The position numbers and the translations under genes are program-made. DNA of 64,000 nt. Source: DASQUK01 sp046726215. GTDB lineage: Bacteria; Actinomycetota; Acidimicrobiia; Acidimicrobiales; VFJN01. Shown piece after piece: positions 55,442 through 63,771 of the stretch. The stretch is taken from positions 1 to 64,000 of the forward strand of contig JBKPAA010000019.1 of assembly GCA_046726215.1 (NCBI GenBank), read 5' to 3'. Numbering within the stretch: position 1 is the stretch's first letter; each line of letters starts with the position of its first letter. The notes beneath the pieces were generated by a model, which was not told the DNA's origin, ran no database searches, and saw nothing but the letters and a program-made list of their open reading frames with translations.

Positions 55442-56401
55442 TCAGTTGCCCTCGGGATCGGGGGCGCGGACGCTGTCAAGGTCGTCGAGATCGCGGGCAC
55501 CGGCATCCCTGAAGCACGAGTCGGTCACCGCCTCCCCGTTCCCGCTGAGGTACTGGATGGTCAGCGCCTCGTAGGTCTTCGACGGGTCGTCCGGGTCGTG
55601 CTTGTTCGCGAAGGTCTCGAGAGCGTCGTGCAGCTTCCGCTGGGTCGCGTCGTCGGAGGCGGCTACGCGACCGGCCACCACGTCGACGTTGGCGACGGGC
55701 AGACGGAAACGCTCGGCCAACTGCTTGCGCACGAACGACATGTACCCGTCCGTGCGGAACTTCGCGAGCTCGTCGGTCGGGCAGGCGGAGGCGGCGGCGG
55801 TCGTCTCGGCCGCCCGGGCCACGAAGCTGACGAACGCGCCGTGGAAATCGTTCGGCGTGTCGTCCTGTTTGAACGCCGAATCGTTGGGGGTGGTGTGCTC
55901 CAGCGTGGCGTCGCACACATAGAGCCGGCCCATCGCGAAACTGATCGATGTCGAGGGTTCGTCGCCGCCCGACTCGGTCGTCGTGATCATCCCGTCAGCG
56001 CAATAGTCGACCTTGACCGCCAGGCGGGCGGGTCGGTCGCCATCCTGCGGATCGGCCACGCTTGACGTTCCGTTGGTCGACTGGAAGTCACCGTTGATGA
56101 TCCAGCCCGACCGGTCCCAGTTCTGCTTGGCCTGCACCGCCACGACGGCCTGGCCGTCGCCGATGTCGATGAGGAAGGCCTCGGAGGCGGTCCTTGCCTC
56201 TTGGCCCTCATAGATCACCGAGCCCCGCGGGGCAGGATCGCTGTGGCCGCCACCGAACCAGTTGGGGAGGTCGACGATGCCCCAGTCGATCACGGCGAGT
56301 GCGAGGGCGCCGGCGCCGATGACGGCCAGTACCGGAACGATCAGCCCACGACCGGTGAGCCGGCGTAGCCACCCGCTGGCGTGGGGTTGGTGATCGTGCA
56401 C
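55442..56401 (-). CDS. Unknown single-pass membrane protein
   Basis: 319 residues. A basic cytoplasmic N-terminus (HDHQPHASGWLRRLTGR) is followed by one transmembrane segment (LIVPVLAVIGAGALALAVIDWGI) and a 260-residue outside part with four cysteines in positions suited to disulfides (VDYCADGM, LYVCDATL, SACPTDEL, DSCFRD). No family recognised. GTG at 56401 has GAGGAAGAG upstream; longer ATG forms add only Arg-rich sequence. Divergent from a secreted peptidoglycan-binding protein gene. Confidence 0.68.
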   Translation of the reverse strand: MHDHQPHASGWLRRLTGRGLIVPVLAVIGAGALALAVIDWGIVDLPNWFGGGHSDPAPRGSVIYEGQEARTASEAFLIDIGDGQAVVAVQAKQNWDRSGWIINGDFQSTNGTSSVADPQDGDRPARLAVKVDYCADGMITTTESGGDEPSTSISFAMGRLYVCDATLEHTTPNDSAFKQDDTPNDFHGAFVSFVARAAETTAAASACPTDELAKFRTDGYMSFVRKQLAERFRLPVANVDVVAGRVAASDDATQRKLHDALETFANKHDPDDPSKTYEALTIQYLSGNGEAVTDSCFRDAGARDLDDLDSVRAPDPEGN

Positions 56402-56509
56402 CGAGATGGCTCTTCCTCGCTCGGATCCGCCACGCAGTGTGCTGGTTGCGCGCCTTACGTGGCGAAATGCCGCGTTAGTACGTGAGAGTGCTACCCGTCG
56501 CACGGTCCG

Positions 56510-56540
56510 TTGACACGAACGGCCGTCGAGGGGGTACACC
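56510..56540 (+). promoter_or_regulatory. Promoter of the peptidoglycan-binding lipoprotein-like gene
   Basis: A perfect TTGACA (56510-56515) and TACACC (56535-56540) at 19 bases. The ribosome site GGAGGGAG stands before the ATG at 56573, so this mRNA has a leader. Confidence 0.45.
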
Positions 56541-56572
56541 TACAGCAGGAGACGACGTAGGAGGGAGCCGCC

Positions 56573-57130
56573 ATGGGAATCCTCATCCTGGTGCTGTTCG
56601 CACTGGCGGCCCTCGCGTCGGCCAACGGCTGTCAGTCGTCGTCCGACGGCAGCTTCGATTTCGGCACCAGCGAGGGGGCGGCGAGTACGAGCGACGGGCT
56701 GCCGACGTGCGACGGCGTGGTGGTCATCGACGTGGCGGGCGAACCGGTTCGGGTGCCCGGCGACACCGCCCTCTTCTCCTCGGCCTCACCCACGTGTGGG
56801 ATGTCGGTGGGGCGCGGTGACGAGGACGCAGTGGTCGTGTTGCAGGACGCGCTCGCGCGGTGCAATCGCGAGAGTGTGTCGGTCGACGGTGAATACGGGC
56901 CTCAGACCGCCGCAGCCGTGATGGACGTGCAGGAACGGGCCGGGATCACCGCGGACGGCGAGTACGGCCCCTCGACGCTTCAGGTGATGCGCTGGCCGAC
57001 CACGACGACGTCGGGCGCCCGGACCGACTGTGTCGCCGGCGCCTCGTCCTCGGCGGCCGCGGAGAGCGAGTCCTCGTCGTCGGCCGGCACGAGCGGGTCG
57101 TCGTCCTCGTCGTTGCCGCCGACGGATTGA
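56573..57130 (+). CDS. Secreted protein with a peptidoglycan-binding domain
   Basis: 185 residues. The N-terminus GILILVLFALAALASANGC is a signal sequence; the Cys after ANG might be lipidated, though the box is atypical. A PG_binding_1-type repeat follows: EDAVVVLQDALARCNRE, VDGEYGPQTAAAVMDVQERAGITADGEYGPSTLQVM. The C-terminal 45 residues are Ser/Ala/Glu low complexity, likely a wall-spanning linker. Four to five cysteines outside suggest disulfides. Confidence 0.78.
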   Translation: MGILILVLFALAALASANGCQSSSDGSFDFGTSEGAASTSDGLPTCDGVVVIDVAGEPVRVPGDTALFSSASPTCGMSVGRGDEDAVVVLQDALARCNRESVSVDGEYGPQTAAAVMDVQERAGITADGEYGPSTLQVMRWPTTTTSGARTDCVAGASSSAAAESESSSSAGTSGSSSSSLPPTD

Positions 57131-57155
57131 TGCAGGTCCGCGATGATGGTGCAGG

Positions 57156-58127
57156 ATGCGACGTGAGGAGAAGCGCCTGAGGCGCGGCGGTCGCATCAGG
57201 ACCGCGATCGCCGCCGTGGCGGCCGTGGGCGTCGCCGCCTTGGGCATCGGTTACTGCTCGGATCAGTTCGGCTTCAACGAGTCGGAGGAAGGCCGCGGTG
57301 TGTCCAGCCGGCTGGTGTTCCCGGCCTCGGAGCTGGAGACGACGCTCGGGCTCATCGCCGTCCAGAACAACGTCGAGCTGAGGGTCACGCACGACATCGA
57401 GGTCTTTGGCCGGACCCAGGACGTCTACACGGACGTCTTCCCCGCTCAGGTGCCGGGCCTGCTGGAGTTCCGGGTCGAGGACCTGCCCGACGTCGAGGTT
57501 TCGGGCGGGGACGAGGTGAAGGTGACCATTCCCCGGGCCAACGTCTTCGTGCAGGAGCGGGTCGAGCAGCTTCGCGAACCGGTGACCTTCAAAGTCGAGG
57601 ACGGACGCGTGACCGAAGCGGGCGGCTTGCCCATCGAGAAGGGGACACGCGTGTTCCTCGAGGACGGCACGTACTCGACCGGTGCATTCGTCTTCGATCC
57701 CGAGCAGTCGGAGAGCGTCCTCACCAAGGCGGTCGACGGCATGACCCTGGGCCTCACCAACATCAACGTCGGGACGGCCGAGAACGTCCTCAAGATCGGT
57801 CAGCTGGCCACGCTCAACCCCGCCTGCATCAGGCTGGCCGCCGAACGGGTGGGCCTGGAGCAGCTGTTCGCCGCCGGCATCCGGGACCACCTGGTGCGGA
57901 AGGGGTTCAGCGCCAAGAACGTCGACATCGAGTTCACGGGGAAGTTTCCCGCCTACGATCAGTTTCCCGACGAGACCGGTGCCACCTTCGACGAGTCCCG
58001 GCAAAGCGTGGAGGCCGCACTGGCCGGCGACAACCAGAAGACGATCCAGTTCTCGACCGACTGCGATTCCGACTCGATCGCCGAGCCCGACAGCGCGGTG
58101 TCCATCACGTCGGTCGGCGCCCCCTGA
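57156..58127 (+). CDS. Unknown membrane-anchored protein
   Basis: 323 residues. Basic start (MRREEKRLRRGGRIR), one transmembrane segment (TAIAAVAAVGVAALGIGY), then a beta-rich outer domain with VELRVTHDIEVFGRTQDVY, VKVTIPRANVFVQERVEQL and a region GQLATLNPACIRLAAERVGLEQLFAAGIRDHL that recalls SPFH/DUF4230-like proteins, but no family can be claimed. It lies 25 bases after the peptidoglycan-binding gene, likely the same transcript. Confidence 0.65.
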   Translation: MRREEKRLRRGGRIRTAIAAVAAVGVAALGIGYCSDQFGFNESEEGRGVSSRLVFPASELETTLGLIAVQNNVELRVTHDIEVFGRTQDVYTDVFPAQVPGLLEFRVEDLPDVEVSGGDEVKVTIPRANVFVQERVEQLREPVTFKVEDGRVTEAGGLPIEKGTRVFLEDGTYSTGAFVFDPEQSESVLTKAVDGMTLGLTNINVGTAENVLKIGQLATLNPACIRLAAERVGLEQLFAAGIRDHLVRKGFSAKNVDIEFTGKFPAYDQFPDETGATFDESRQSVEAALAGDNQKTIQFSTDCDSDSIAEPDSAVSITSVGAP

Positions 58128-58162
58128 GCGAATCGCGATTCTGTAGCGCGAAGGCCGGGCCG

Positions 58163-58168
58163 TACCAT
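58163..58168 (+). promoter_or_regulatory. Candidate -10 box of hisI-trpE
   Basis: TACCAT six bases before the hisI GTG at 58175. Confidence 0.45.
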
Positions 58169-58174
58169 GGCCGC

Positions 58175-58603
58175 GTGCCCGCCACGCCCCCTGCGACGTC
58201 GATCGAGGCCACCGACGAGCAGCTGGCGCAGGTGCGGTACGACGCCGACGGGCTGGTACCCGCCATCGTCCAGGACCACGCATCGGGCCGGGTGCTGATG
58301 ATGGCGTGGATGACCGCCGAGACGCTGCGGCTCACGTTGGCCGAGGGGCGTACGGTGTTCTGGAGCCGCAGCCGGCGGGAGGTGTGGCGCAAGGGCGAGA
58401 CGTCGGGCGACATCCAGTACGTCCGTTCGGCGCACTACGACTGCGACGGCGATGCGCTGCTGTTCGTCGTGGACCAGCAGGGCGCCGGCGCCTGCCACAC
58501 GGGCGAGCACTCGTGCTTTTTCCGCGCGTTCGGGCCCGATGCCGGTGAGGTGGCCGGTCGACCTGCGACCGATCCCGTCTCCGGACTCGGCCAGGCGTCG
58601 TGA
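58175..58603 (+). CDS. hisI: Phosphoribosyl-AMP cyclohydrolase
   Basis: Zinc enzyme of histidine synthesis, 142 residues, cyclohydrolase domain only (no HisE part). GRVLMMAWMTAETLRLTL, WSRSRREVWRKGETSGDIQ, and the zinc/magnesium ligands in AHYDCDGDALL and ACHTGEHSCFF. The stop overlaps the trpE GTG by four bases, physically coupling histidine and tryptophan synthesis. Confidence 0.94.
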   Translation: MPATPPATSIEATDEQLAQVRYDADGLVPAIVQDHASGRVLMMAWMTAETLRLTLAEGRTVFWSRSRREVWRKGETSGDIQYVRSAHYDCDGDALLFVVDQQGAGACHTGEHSCFFRAFGPDAGEVAGRPATDPVSGLGQAS

Positions 58604-60159
58604 TCAACCCGTCCCGCGACCAGTTCCGGTCGCTGGCCCGCACCCACACCGTCATTCCCCTGTGGCGCGAGCTGCTGGCCGATCTCACGACCCCGGTGGC
58701 CGCCTACGCCCGTCTCGTCGGTCGGGGAACCGGGTTCCTGCTCGAATCGGTGGAGCACGGGGAGGCTCGCTGGAGCCGGTGGTCGTTCATCGGCCGCAAC
58801 CCACTGGCCACGCTGACGGCCCGGGGATGCGGCGTGGACGTGGCGGGATGGGTGCCTCCTTCGGTCCCCCGCGACCGGGGGATCCTGGCGGCGCTCGAGG
58901 CCCTTCTGGAGGTGTGGCGGGCCCCGTCACTCCCCGATCTGCCGCCCCTCCACGGCGGCGTGCTCGGCTACCTGGGCTACGACGTCGTACGCGAGGTCGA
59001 GCGCCTGCCCCACGTGCCGCCCGACGACCTGGGCCATGCCGACGCCGTCGTATCGGTCATCGGCCAACTCGCCGCATACGACCACTGGCGCCAGCGGGTG
59101 GTCCTGATCGACAACGTCGTGGTGACGGATGACGCGACCGATGGGCAGCTCGACGCGCTCTACGACGGCGCGGTCACGCGCCTCGACGAGCTGGCCGCCG
59201 ACGGTGCCCGCCCGATCGACGAGCCCCTGGTGGAGCCTCCGGCGCCCGACGACCCGCTGCCCGATGTGCGGTCCACCATGGGCACCGACCTGTACGCCCG
59301 AGCGGTGGAGGTCGCCCGCGAGCACATACTGGCCGGAGACATCTTCCAGGTCGTCCTGGCACAGCGCTACGACTTCGATCTCGACGCCGAGCCGTTCGAC
59401 GTGTACCGGGTGCTGCGCCAGGTCAACCCGAGCCCCTACATGTACTTCGTGCGCCAGCCCGGGCTCACACTGGTCGGGGCGTCGCCGGAGCCGATGGTGC
59501 GGCTGACCGACGGGCGGGTGATCTCCCGGCCCATCGCCGGCACGCGACGTCGTGGGAGCACCGACGAGGACGATGCCCGCCTCGCCGCCGAGCTGCGTGA
59601 GCACCCCAAGGAGATCGCCGAGCACGTCATGCTCGTCGACCTCGCCCGCAACGACGTCGGGCGGGTGGTGCGGTTCGGCACCGAACGGGTCGACGAGTAC
59701 CAGACGCTCGAGCGCTACAGCCATGTCATGCACCTCACGTCGCAGGTGTCGGGCGAGCTGGCCGAGGGCCGCAGCGCCATCGACGTGCTGCGGGCCACCT
59801 TGCCGGCGGGGACCGTTTCCGGCGCCCCCAAGGTGCGGGCCATGGAGATCATCGATGCGCTCGAGCCCACCAAGCGGGGGCCGTATGCCGGCGTCGTCGG
59901 CTACCTCGACTTCTCCGGCAACATCGACACCGCCATCGCCATCCGCACCATGGTGATCGACGACGACGGCCGGGCGTCGGTCCAGGCCGGCGCCGGGATC
60001 GTCGCCGACTCGGTGCCCGAGCACGAGGACCTCGAGTGCCGCAACAAGGCCCGGGCCCTGCTCGCGGCGGTGCCCGCCGCACGCCGCATGACCGCCGCCC
60101 GCCACGGCCGCTCGGCCGCGGCAACGATGACGGTGCCGACGGGGCCAACGGGCGACTGA
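58600..60159 (+). CDS. trpE: Anthranilate synthase component I
   Basis: 519 residues, chorismate to anthranilate with a TrpG partner that is not in the window. N-terminal regulatory domain with FLLESVEHGEARWSRWSFIG (the LLES tryptophan-binding element). Catalytic domain: DIFQVVLAQRYDFD, NPSPYMYFVRQPGLTLVGASPE, PIAGTRRRGSTDEDD, TLPAGTVSGAPKVRAMEII and GAGIVADSVPEHEDLECRNKARAL. GTG start in the hisI stop. The LLES motif implies feedback inhibition by tryptophan. Confidence 0.94.
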   Translation: MINPSRDQFRSLARTHTVIPLWRELLADLTTPVAAYARLVGRGTGFLLESVEHGEARWSRWSFIGRNPLATLTARGCGVDVAGWVPPSVPRDRGILAALEALLEVWRAPSLPDLPPLHGGVLGYLGYDVVREVERLPHVPPDDLGHADAVVSVIGQLAAYDHWRQRVVLIDNVVVTDDATDGQLDALYDGAVTRLDELAADGARPIDEPLVEPPAPDDPLPDVRSTMGTDLYARAVEVAREHILAGDIFQVVLAQRYDFDLDAEPFDVYRVLRQVNPSPYMYFVRQPGLTLVGASPEPMVRLTDGRVISRPIAGTRRRGSTDEDDARLAAELREHPKEIAEHVMLVDLARNDVGRVVRFGTERVDEYQTLERYSHVMHLTSQVSGELAEGRSAIDVLRATLPAGTVSGAPKVRAMEIIDALEPTKRGPYAGVVGYLDFSGNIDTAIAIRTMVIDDDGRASVQAGAGIVADSVPEHEDLECRNKARALLAAVPAARRMTAARHGRSAAATMTVPTGPTGD

Positions 60160-60247
60160 GGCCGCCCCGGTCGCCTCGGGCCGCCTACCAACCCAGGCCC
60201 CGTGCCTGGCTGAACGGGGGTTCGCCCCGCGGTGCCAGACTGGCGCC

Positions 60248-61147
60248 ATGCCCGCCGATCCCGCGATCGACCTGCGCACCACCCTGGGGTGGTTCCCCGA
60301 GGGGCGTGACTTCGTCCGGGTGGCGGGCCCCGACGCGGTCGGCTACCTCCAGGGCCAGGTGAGCCAGGACATCGAGGCGCTCGCCGTGGGATCCAGCGCC
60401 CGATCGTTCGTGCTCCAGCCGACGGGCAAGGTGGACGCCTGGGTCCGGGTGACGCGTGCCGGGGCCGACGAGCTGGTCCTCGACGTGGACGATGGCCACG
60501 GCGACGCCCTGACCGCCCGGCTCCGGCGGTTCCTGCTGCGCACCAAGGCGGACATCGACCCGCTCGACTGGCGGGCAGTCGCCGTGCGGGGGCCGGGCGC
60601 GGCCGGAGCCGCCCCGACCGTCGCCGCGGAGGACGTGCTGGTGGTGCCGGCCGGTTGGCCGGGCGTCGAGGGGGTGGACGTGCTGGGCCCGACGGCCGCG
60701 CCGCCGCCGGGCGTGCCCGAGGCCGACGGATCGGCGTTCGCCAGCCTCCGGATCCGCTCGGGCGTGCCCCTGATGGGCGCCGAGCTGACCGATGGCACGA
60801 TCCCCCCCGAAGCCGGCCAGTGGGTCATGGACGCCTCGGTCAGCTTCACCAAGGGTTGCTTCACCGGCCAGGAGCTGGTCGCCCGCATCGACAGTCGCGG
60901 CGGGCACGTCCCCCGGCACCTGCGCGGCCTCGTTACCGGTGGCGGCGAGCCCGCACCGGTGGGGGCGCCCGTGGTCGTCGACGGCTCCGAGGTGGGCAAG
61001 GTGACCTCGGCGGCGTCGGCACCGGGCGCCGATCAGGGCGTAGCCCTCGCCTACGTGCGCCGCAGCGTGACGCCACCGGCCGCCGCCGAGGTGCGCCACG
61101 GCGACGGAGAGTTGCCGGTGACCGTCGTCGACCTGCCGATGGCGTGA
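60248..61147 (+). CDS. ygfZ: YgfZ/GcvT-domain folate-binding protein
   Basis: 299 residues, aminomethyltransferase-like fold. KGCFTGQELVARIDSRGG is the YgfZ signature with the conserved cysteine, involved in folate-dependent support of Fe-S cluster proteins. VSQDIEALAVGSSARSFVLQPTGKVDAW covers the folate-binding part. It lies 88 bases after trpE; the relation to tryptophan synthesis is probably only positional. Confidence 0.87.
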   Translation: MPADPAIDLRTTLGWFPEGRDFVRVAGPDAVGYLQGQVSQDIEALAVGSSARSFVLQPTGKVDAWVRVTRAGADELVLDVDDGHGDALTARLRRFLLRTKADIDPLDWRAVAVRGPGAAGAAPTVAAEDVLVVPAGWPGVEGVDVLGPTAAPPPGVPEADGSAFASLRIRSGVPLMGAELTDGTIPPEAGQWVMDASVSFTKGCFTGQELVARIDSRGGHVPRHLRGLVTGGGEPAPVGAPVVVDGSEVGKVTSAASAPGADQGVALAYVRRSVTPPAAAEVRHGDGELPVTVVDLPMA

Positions 61148-61150
61148 CCC

Positions 61151-61696
61151 GTGGCAGCGCCCAGCCACTACGACGTCCTCGGTGTGCCGGCGAGCGCCAC
61201 CCAGGCTGAGGTGCGGGCGGCGTACCGGGCGGCCGCCCGCGACCATCATCCCGACGCCGGGGGTGACGCCGGCCGCATGCGGGCCCTCAACGTCGCCTGG
61301 GCCGTGCTGGGCGACCCGGTCCGCCGGGCCGCCTACGACCGGGCCCTGGCCCGGGGGGACGCCGACGCGCCGTTCGTGGCGCCGGACGCGGCACGGACGC
61401 CCTCCGCCTGGTCGACCGACGGCGACCATTGGCCGATCGACCCCGACGCCCGGCTCACGGCGGAGGAGTGGGCCGACCTCGCCGACGGTCGGCCAATAGC
61501 GCCGACGAAGGCGCTCGCGGGCTGGTGGGCCATCCTGCCGCCAGCGACGTTGCTGTTCGCCGTGGGCCTGTTCGTGGCGGGCATCTTCTTCACCGCCCCG
61601 GCGCTGATGGGGTTCGCCGCCGGGGCGTTCATCATGGCGGGCGGACTGTTCGTGCTCGCCCCCCTGCGGGCAATGACGCATCGCGAGAAGCAGTGA
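61151..61696 (+). CDS. J-domain membrane protein
   Basis: 181 residues. N-terminal J domain with SHYDVLGVPASATQAEVRAAY and the HPD triad at residues 33-35, completed by AYDRALARGD. A polar middle (60-120) with WPIDPDARLTAEEWADLADG leads to two transmembrane segments (WWAILPPATLLFAVGLFVAGIFF and LMGFAAGAFIMAGGLFVLAPL). Likely recruits DnaK to the membrane; no glycine/phenylalanine or zinc region of true DnaJ is present. GTG start three bases after ygfZ. Confidence 0.83.
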   Translation: MAAPSHYDVLGVPASATQAEVRAAYRAAARDHHPDAGGDAGRMRALNVAWAVLGDPVRRAAYDRALARGDADAPFVAPDAARTPSAWSTDGDHWPIDPDARLTAEEWADLADGRPIAPTKALAGWWAILPPATLLFAVGLFVAGIFFTAPALMGFAAGAFIMAGGLFVLAPLRAMTHREKQ

Positions 61697-61732
61697 CCTG
61701 TCCCGACGAGCACGGGGGAACCGAGGCAATAC

Positions 61733-61818
61733 GGTTCGCGCCGCAGCTCCCGAGGCATGGGGGCCCGGGGGCCGGAGCGTATGGCCTCGAGAGTGCCGGA
61801 TCGGACCGGATTGCCTCG
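61733..61818 (+). repeat. GAGGCAA four-half-site repeat, copy E
   Basis: 86 bp, forward orientation (CCGGGGGCC centre). Half-sites begin at 61733 and 61752 and end at 61788 and 61817; spacing 19, 37, 29. The left outer spacer is thus ten bases, about one helical turn, shorter than in the other copies. The inner right site reads GGCCTCGAG, one change from TGCCTCGAG. Confidence 0.85.
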
Positions 61819-61893
61819 GGACCTTCCGCACCGAGCGGCGTTCGTTGCGTCCGCCGCACGCCGGCGGACCACGCCATCCTGGCCCGCCACGGC

Positions 61894-61899
61894 TACCGT
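61894..61899 (+). promoter_or_regulatory. Candidate -10 box of the ABM monooxygenase gene
   Basis: TACCGT eight bases before the ATG at 61908. Confidence 0.4.
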
Positions 61900-61907
61900 T
61901 CCGCCCC

Positions 61908-62225
61908 ATGCCGGAAGTCGCTTACATCGTCAAGCTCACCGCCGCCGACGGCAAGCGCGATGAGGCCATGGCCGCCCTGGGCCGCCTCGTGGACGCCGCC
62001 GAATCCGAGCCGGGGACGCTCCAGTACGCGCTCTGCGTCGACAGCACCGATCCCGCCACGATCTGGTTCACCGAGTTGTACGCCGACGAGGCCGCGTTCA
62101 ACGCCCACGTGTCGAGCCCGGCGATGGCCGAGGTGATGGGCTCCTTGGGTGGCCTGCTCGGCGGGCCGGCCGACATGCGCCGGGTGGAGATCGTCAAGCG
62201 CAAGGGCGACGGCGCTCCCGGGTGA
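61908..62225 (+). CDS. Antibiotic-biosynthesis-monooxygenase (ABM) domain protein
   Basis: 105 residues, ferredoxin-like dimeric fold of the YgiN/quinol monooxygenase group. VAYIVKLTAADGKRDEAMAALGRLVDAAESEPGTLQYAL and IWFTELYADEAAFNAHVSSPAM are typical. It may act on quinols, but many family members lack a known reaction. The ATG at 61908 gives the family length; the frame is open upstream into repeat-flanking sequence. Confidence 0.82.
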   Translation: MPEVAYIVKLTAADGKRDEAMAALGRLVDAAESEPGTLQYALCVDSTDPATIWFTELYADEAAFNAHVSSPAMAEVMGSLGGLLGGPADMRRVEIVKRKGDGAPG

Positions 62226-62259
62226 CTGGTCTGATGCCGTGATCGACGAGTGACCGGCG

Positions 62260-63090
62260 GTGCCGACCTACCTCGATCGCATCGTCGCCGCCCACCGGGA
62301 TGCGGTGCGCGCCGACTCCCGGCCGCTCGACGCGCTGATCGACGAGGCCAAGGCCCAACCGCCGGTGCGGGGGTTCGCCGCCGCCCTCCGCTCGGTCGAC
62401 GGCATGGGCATCGTCGCCGAGGTCAAGCGGCGATCGCCGTCCAAGGGCGACCTCGATCCGAGGCTCGACCCCGGCGGGCTCGCGCGGGCATACGAACGGG
62501 GCGGGGCCGCCTGCCTATCCGTGCTCACCGACCGGGAGTTCTTCGGCGGATCGCCCGACGACCTGCGTGATGCTCGCCGGGCCTCCGCTCTTCCGGTCCT
62601 GCGCAAGGACTTCACCGTGGCGGCTGCCGATGTGTGCGACGCGCGGATCATGGGAGCCGACGGCCTGCTCCTCATCGTTGCGGCCCTCGACGACACCGAG
62701 CTGCGCGACTTTCACTCCCTGGCGGGCGAGCTGGAGTTGGACGCGCTGGTGGAGGTCCACGACGAGGCCGAGCTCGAACGAGCGGTGGCCGCCGGCGCCC
62801 GGCTCGTGGGCGTCAATCAGCGCGACCTCGTGACGTTCGAAGTGGACACGACCCGAGCCGTGCGGGTGGGTCGGGCGCTGTCCGAGCGCGGCGACGACAT
62901 CGTGCGGGTGGCCGAGTCTGGCATCCGGGGCCCGGACGACGTGGCCGCGCTCGCCGAGGCGGGGTTCGACGCCGTCCTGGTGGGGGAGTCGCTGGTGACC
63001 TCGGGCGACCCCGCCGGGTCGATCCGTGCCCTGCGGACGGGGGCCGCCCCCCGGCTTTCCCGCTTCGGAGCCGCCGGGCGGGATGGCTAG
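62260..63090 (+). CDS. trpC: Indole-3-glycerol phosphate synthase
   Basis: TIM-barrel enzyme of tryptophan synthesis, 276 residues. IVAEVKRRSPSKGDLDP holds the catalytic lysine and substrate loop, then VLTDREFFGGSPDDL, LPVLRKDFTVAAADVCDA, VGVNQRDLVTFEVD and VAESGIRGPDDVAAL. The GTG start gives MPTYLDRIVAAHR. Nine bases before trpF. Confidence 0.94.
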   Translation: MPTYLDRIVAAHRDAVRADSRPLDALIDEAKAQPPVRGFAAALRSVDGMGIVAEVKRRSPSKGDLDPRLDPGGLARAYERGGAACLSVLTDREFFGGSPDDLRDARRASALPVLRKDFTVAAADVCDARIMGADGLLLIVAALDDTELRDFHSLAGELELDALVEVHDEAELERAVAAGARLVGVNQRDLVTFEVDTTRAVRVGRALSERGDDIVRVAESGIRGPDDVAALAEAGFDAVLVGESLVTSGDPAGSIRALRTGAAPRLSRFGAAGRDG

Positions 63091-63093
63091 CCT
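63088..63093 (+). promoter_or_regulatory. Candidate -10 box of trpFB
   Basis: TAGCCT overlapping the trpC stop, six bases before the trpF GTG at 63100. Confidence 0.35.
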
Positions 63094-63099
63094 GCCAGC

Positions 63100-63771
63100 G
63101 TGTTCGTCAAGATCTGCGGCGTCACGAGCGAGGAAGACGCCCTACTCGCCGTGGCGATGGGGGCCGATGCCGTCGGCTTCATCTTCGCCCCGTCGCCGCG
63201 TCAGATCGCACCGCAGAAGGCGGCGGACATCGCCAAGCGCCTGCCGACCGAGATCGTCACGGTGGGGGTGTTCCGGGACGAGACCCGGCAACGGGTGGTC
63301 GACACCATCCACCAGACGAGGTTGCGGGCGGCCCAGCTCCACGGGCGGGAGACGTCCGGCGACTCGCACTGGATCCGCCAGCGCGTGCCGCTGGTGATCA
63401 AGGCGTTCGCCGGCGGCGATCCCGAGCTCGACGCGGCCGACGACTACGGGGCCGACGCGATCCTCATCGACTCGGCCACACCCGGCTCCGGCGACGTGTT
63501 CGACTGGTCGCTGGCCGAGGGGGCCCCCTCCAACCGCCGGGTCATCCTGGCGGGGGGGCTCACCCCGGACAACGTGGCCGACGCTGTGCGCGTGGCCCGG
63601 CCGTGGGGCGTGGACGTGGCCAGTGGGGTCGAGTCCGCGCCCGGCCACAAGGACGCCCGGAAGATGCGGGCCTTCATCGTCGCCGCCAAGGGCGCGGAGC
63701 CGCCGCAGGCCACGGCCCAGGGCGATCGCCTGGATCGTCCCTTCGACTGGATGGTCGACGAGACCCAATGA
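63100..63771 (+). CDS. trpF: Phosphoribosylanthranilate isomerase
   Basis: TIM-barrel isomerase, 223 residues. FVKICGVTSEEDALLAVAMGADAVGFIFAPSPRQ contains the catalytic Cys, then VTVGVFRDE, AAQLHGRE, ILIDSATPGSGDVFDW with the second catalytic Asp, and ILAGGLTPDNVADAV with VDVASGVES. A dedicated trpF is absent from many actinomycetes that rely on PriA. Stop overlaps the trpB ATG. Confidence 0.94.
   Translation: MFVKICGVTSEEDALLAVAMGADAVGFIFAPSPRQIAPQKAADIAKRLPTEIVTVGVFRDETRQRVVDTIHQTRLRAAQLHGRETSGDSHWIRQRVPLVIKAFAGGDPELDAADDYGADAILIDSATPGSGDVFDWSLAEGAPSNRRVILAGGLTPDNVADAVRVARPWGVDVASGVESAPGHKDARKMRAFIVAAKGAEPPQATAQGDRLDRPFDWMVDETQ

Noticed and set aside
62219..62259. Leader peptide or attenuator before trpC
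   Set aside because: Only a four-codon GTG ORF with no Trp codons and no alternative hairpins.
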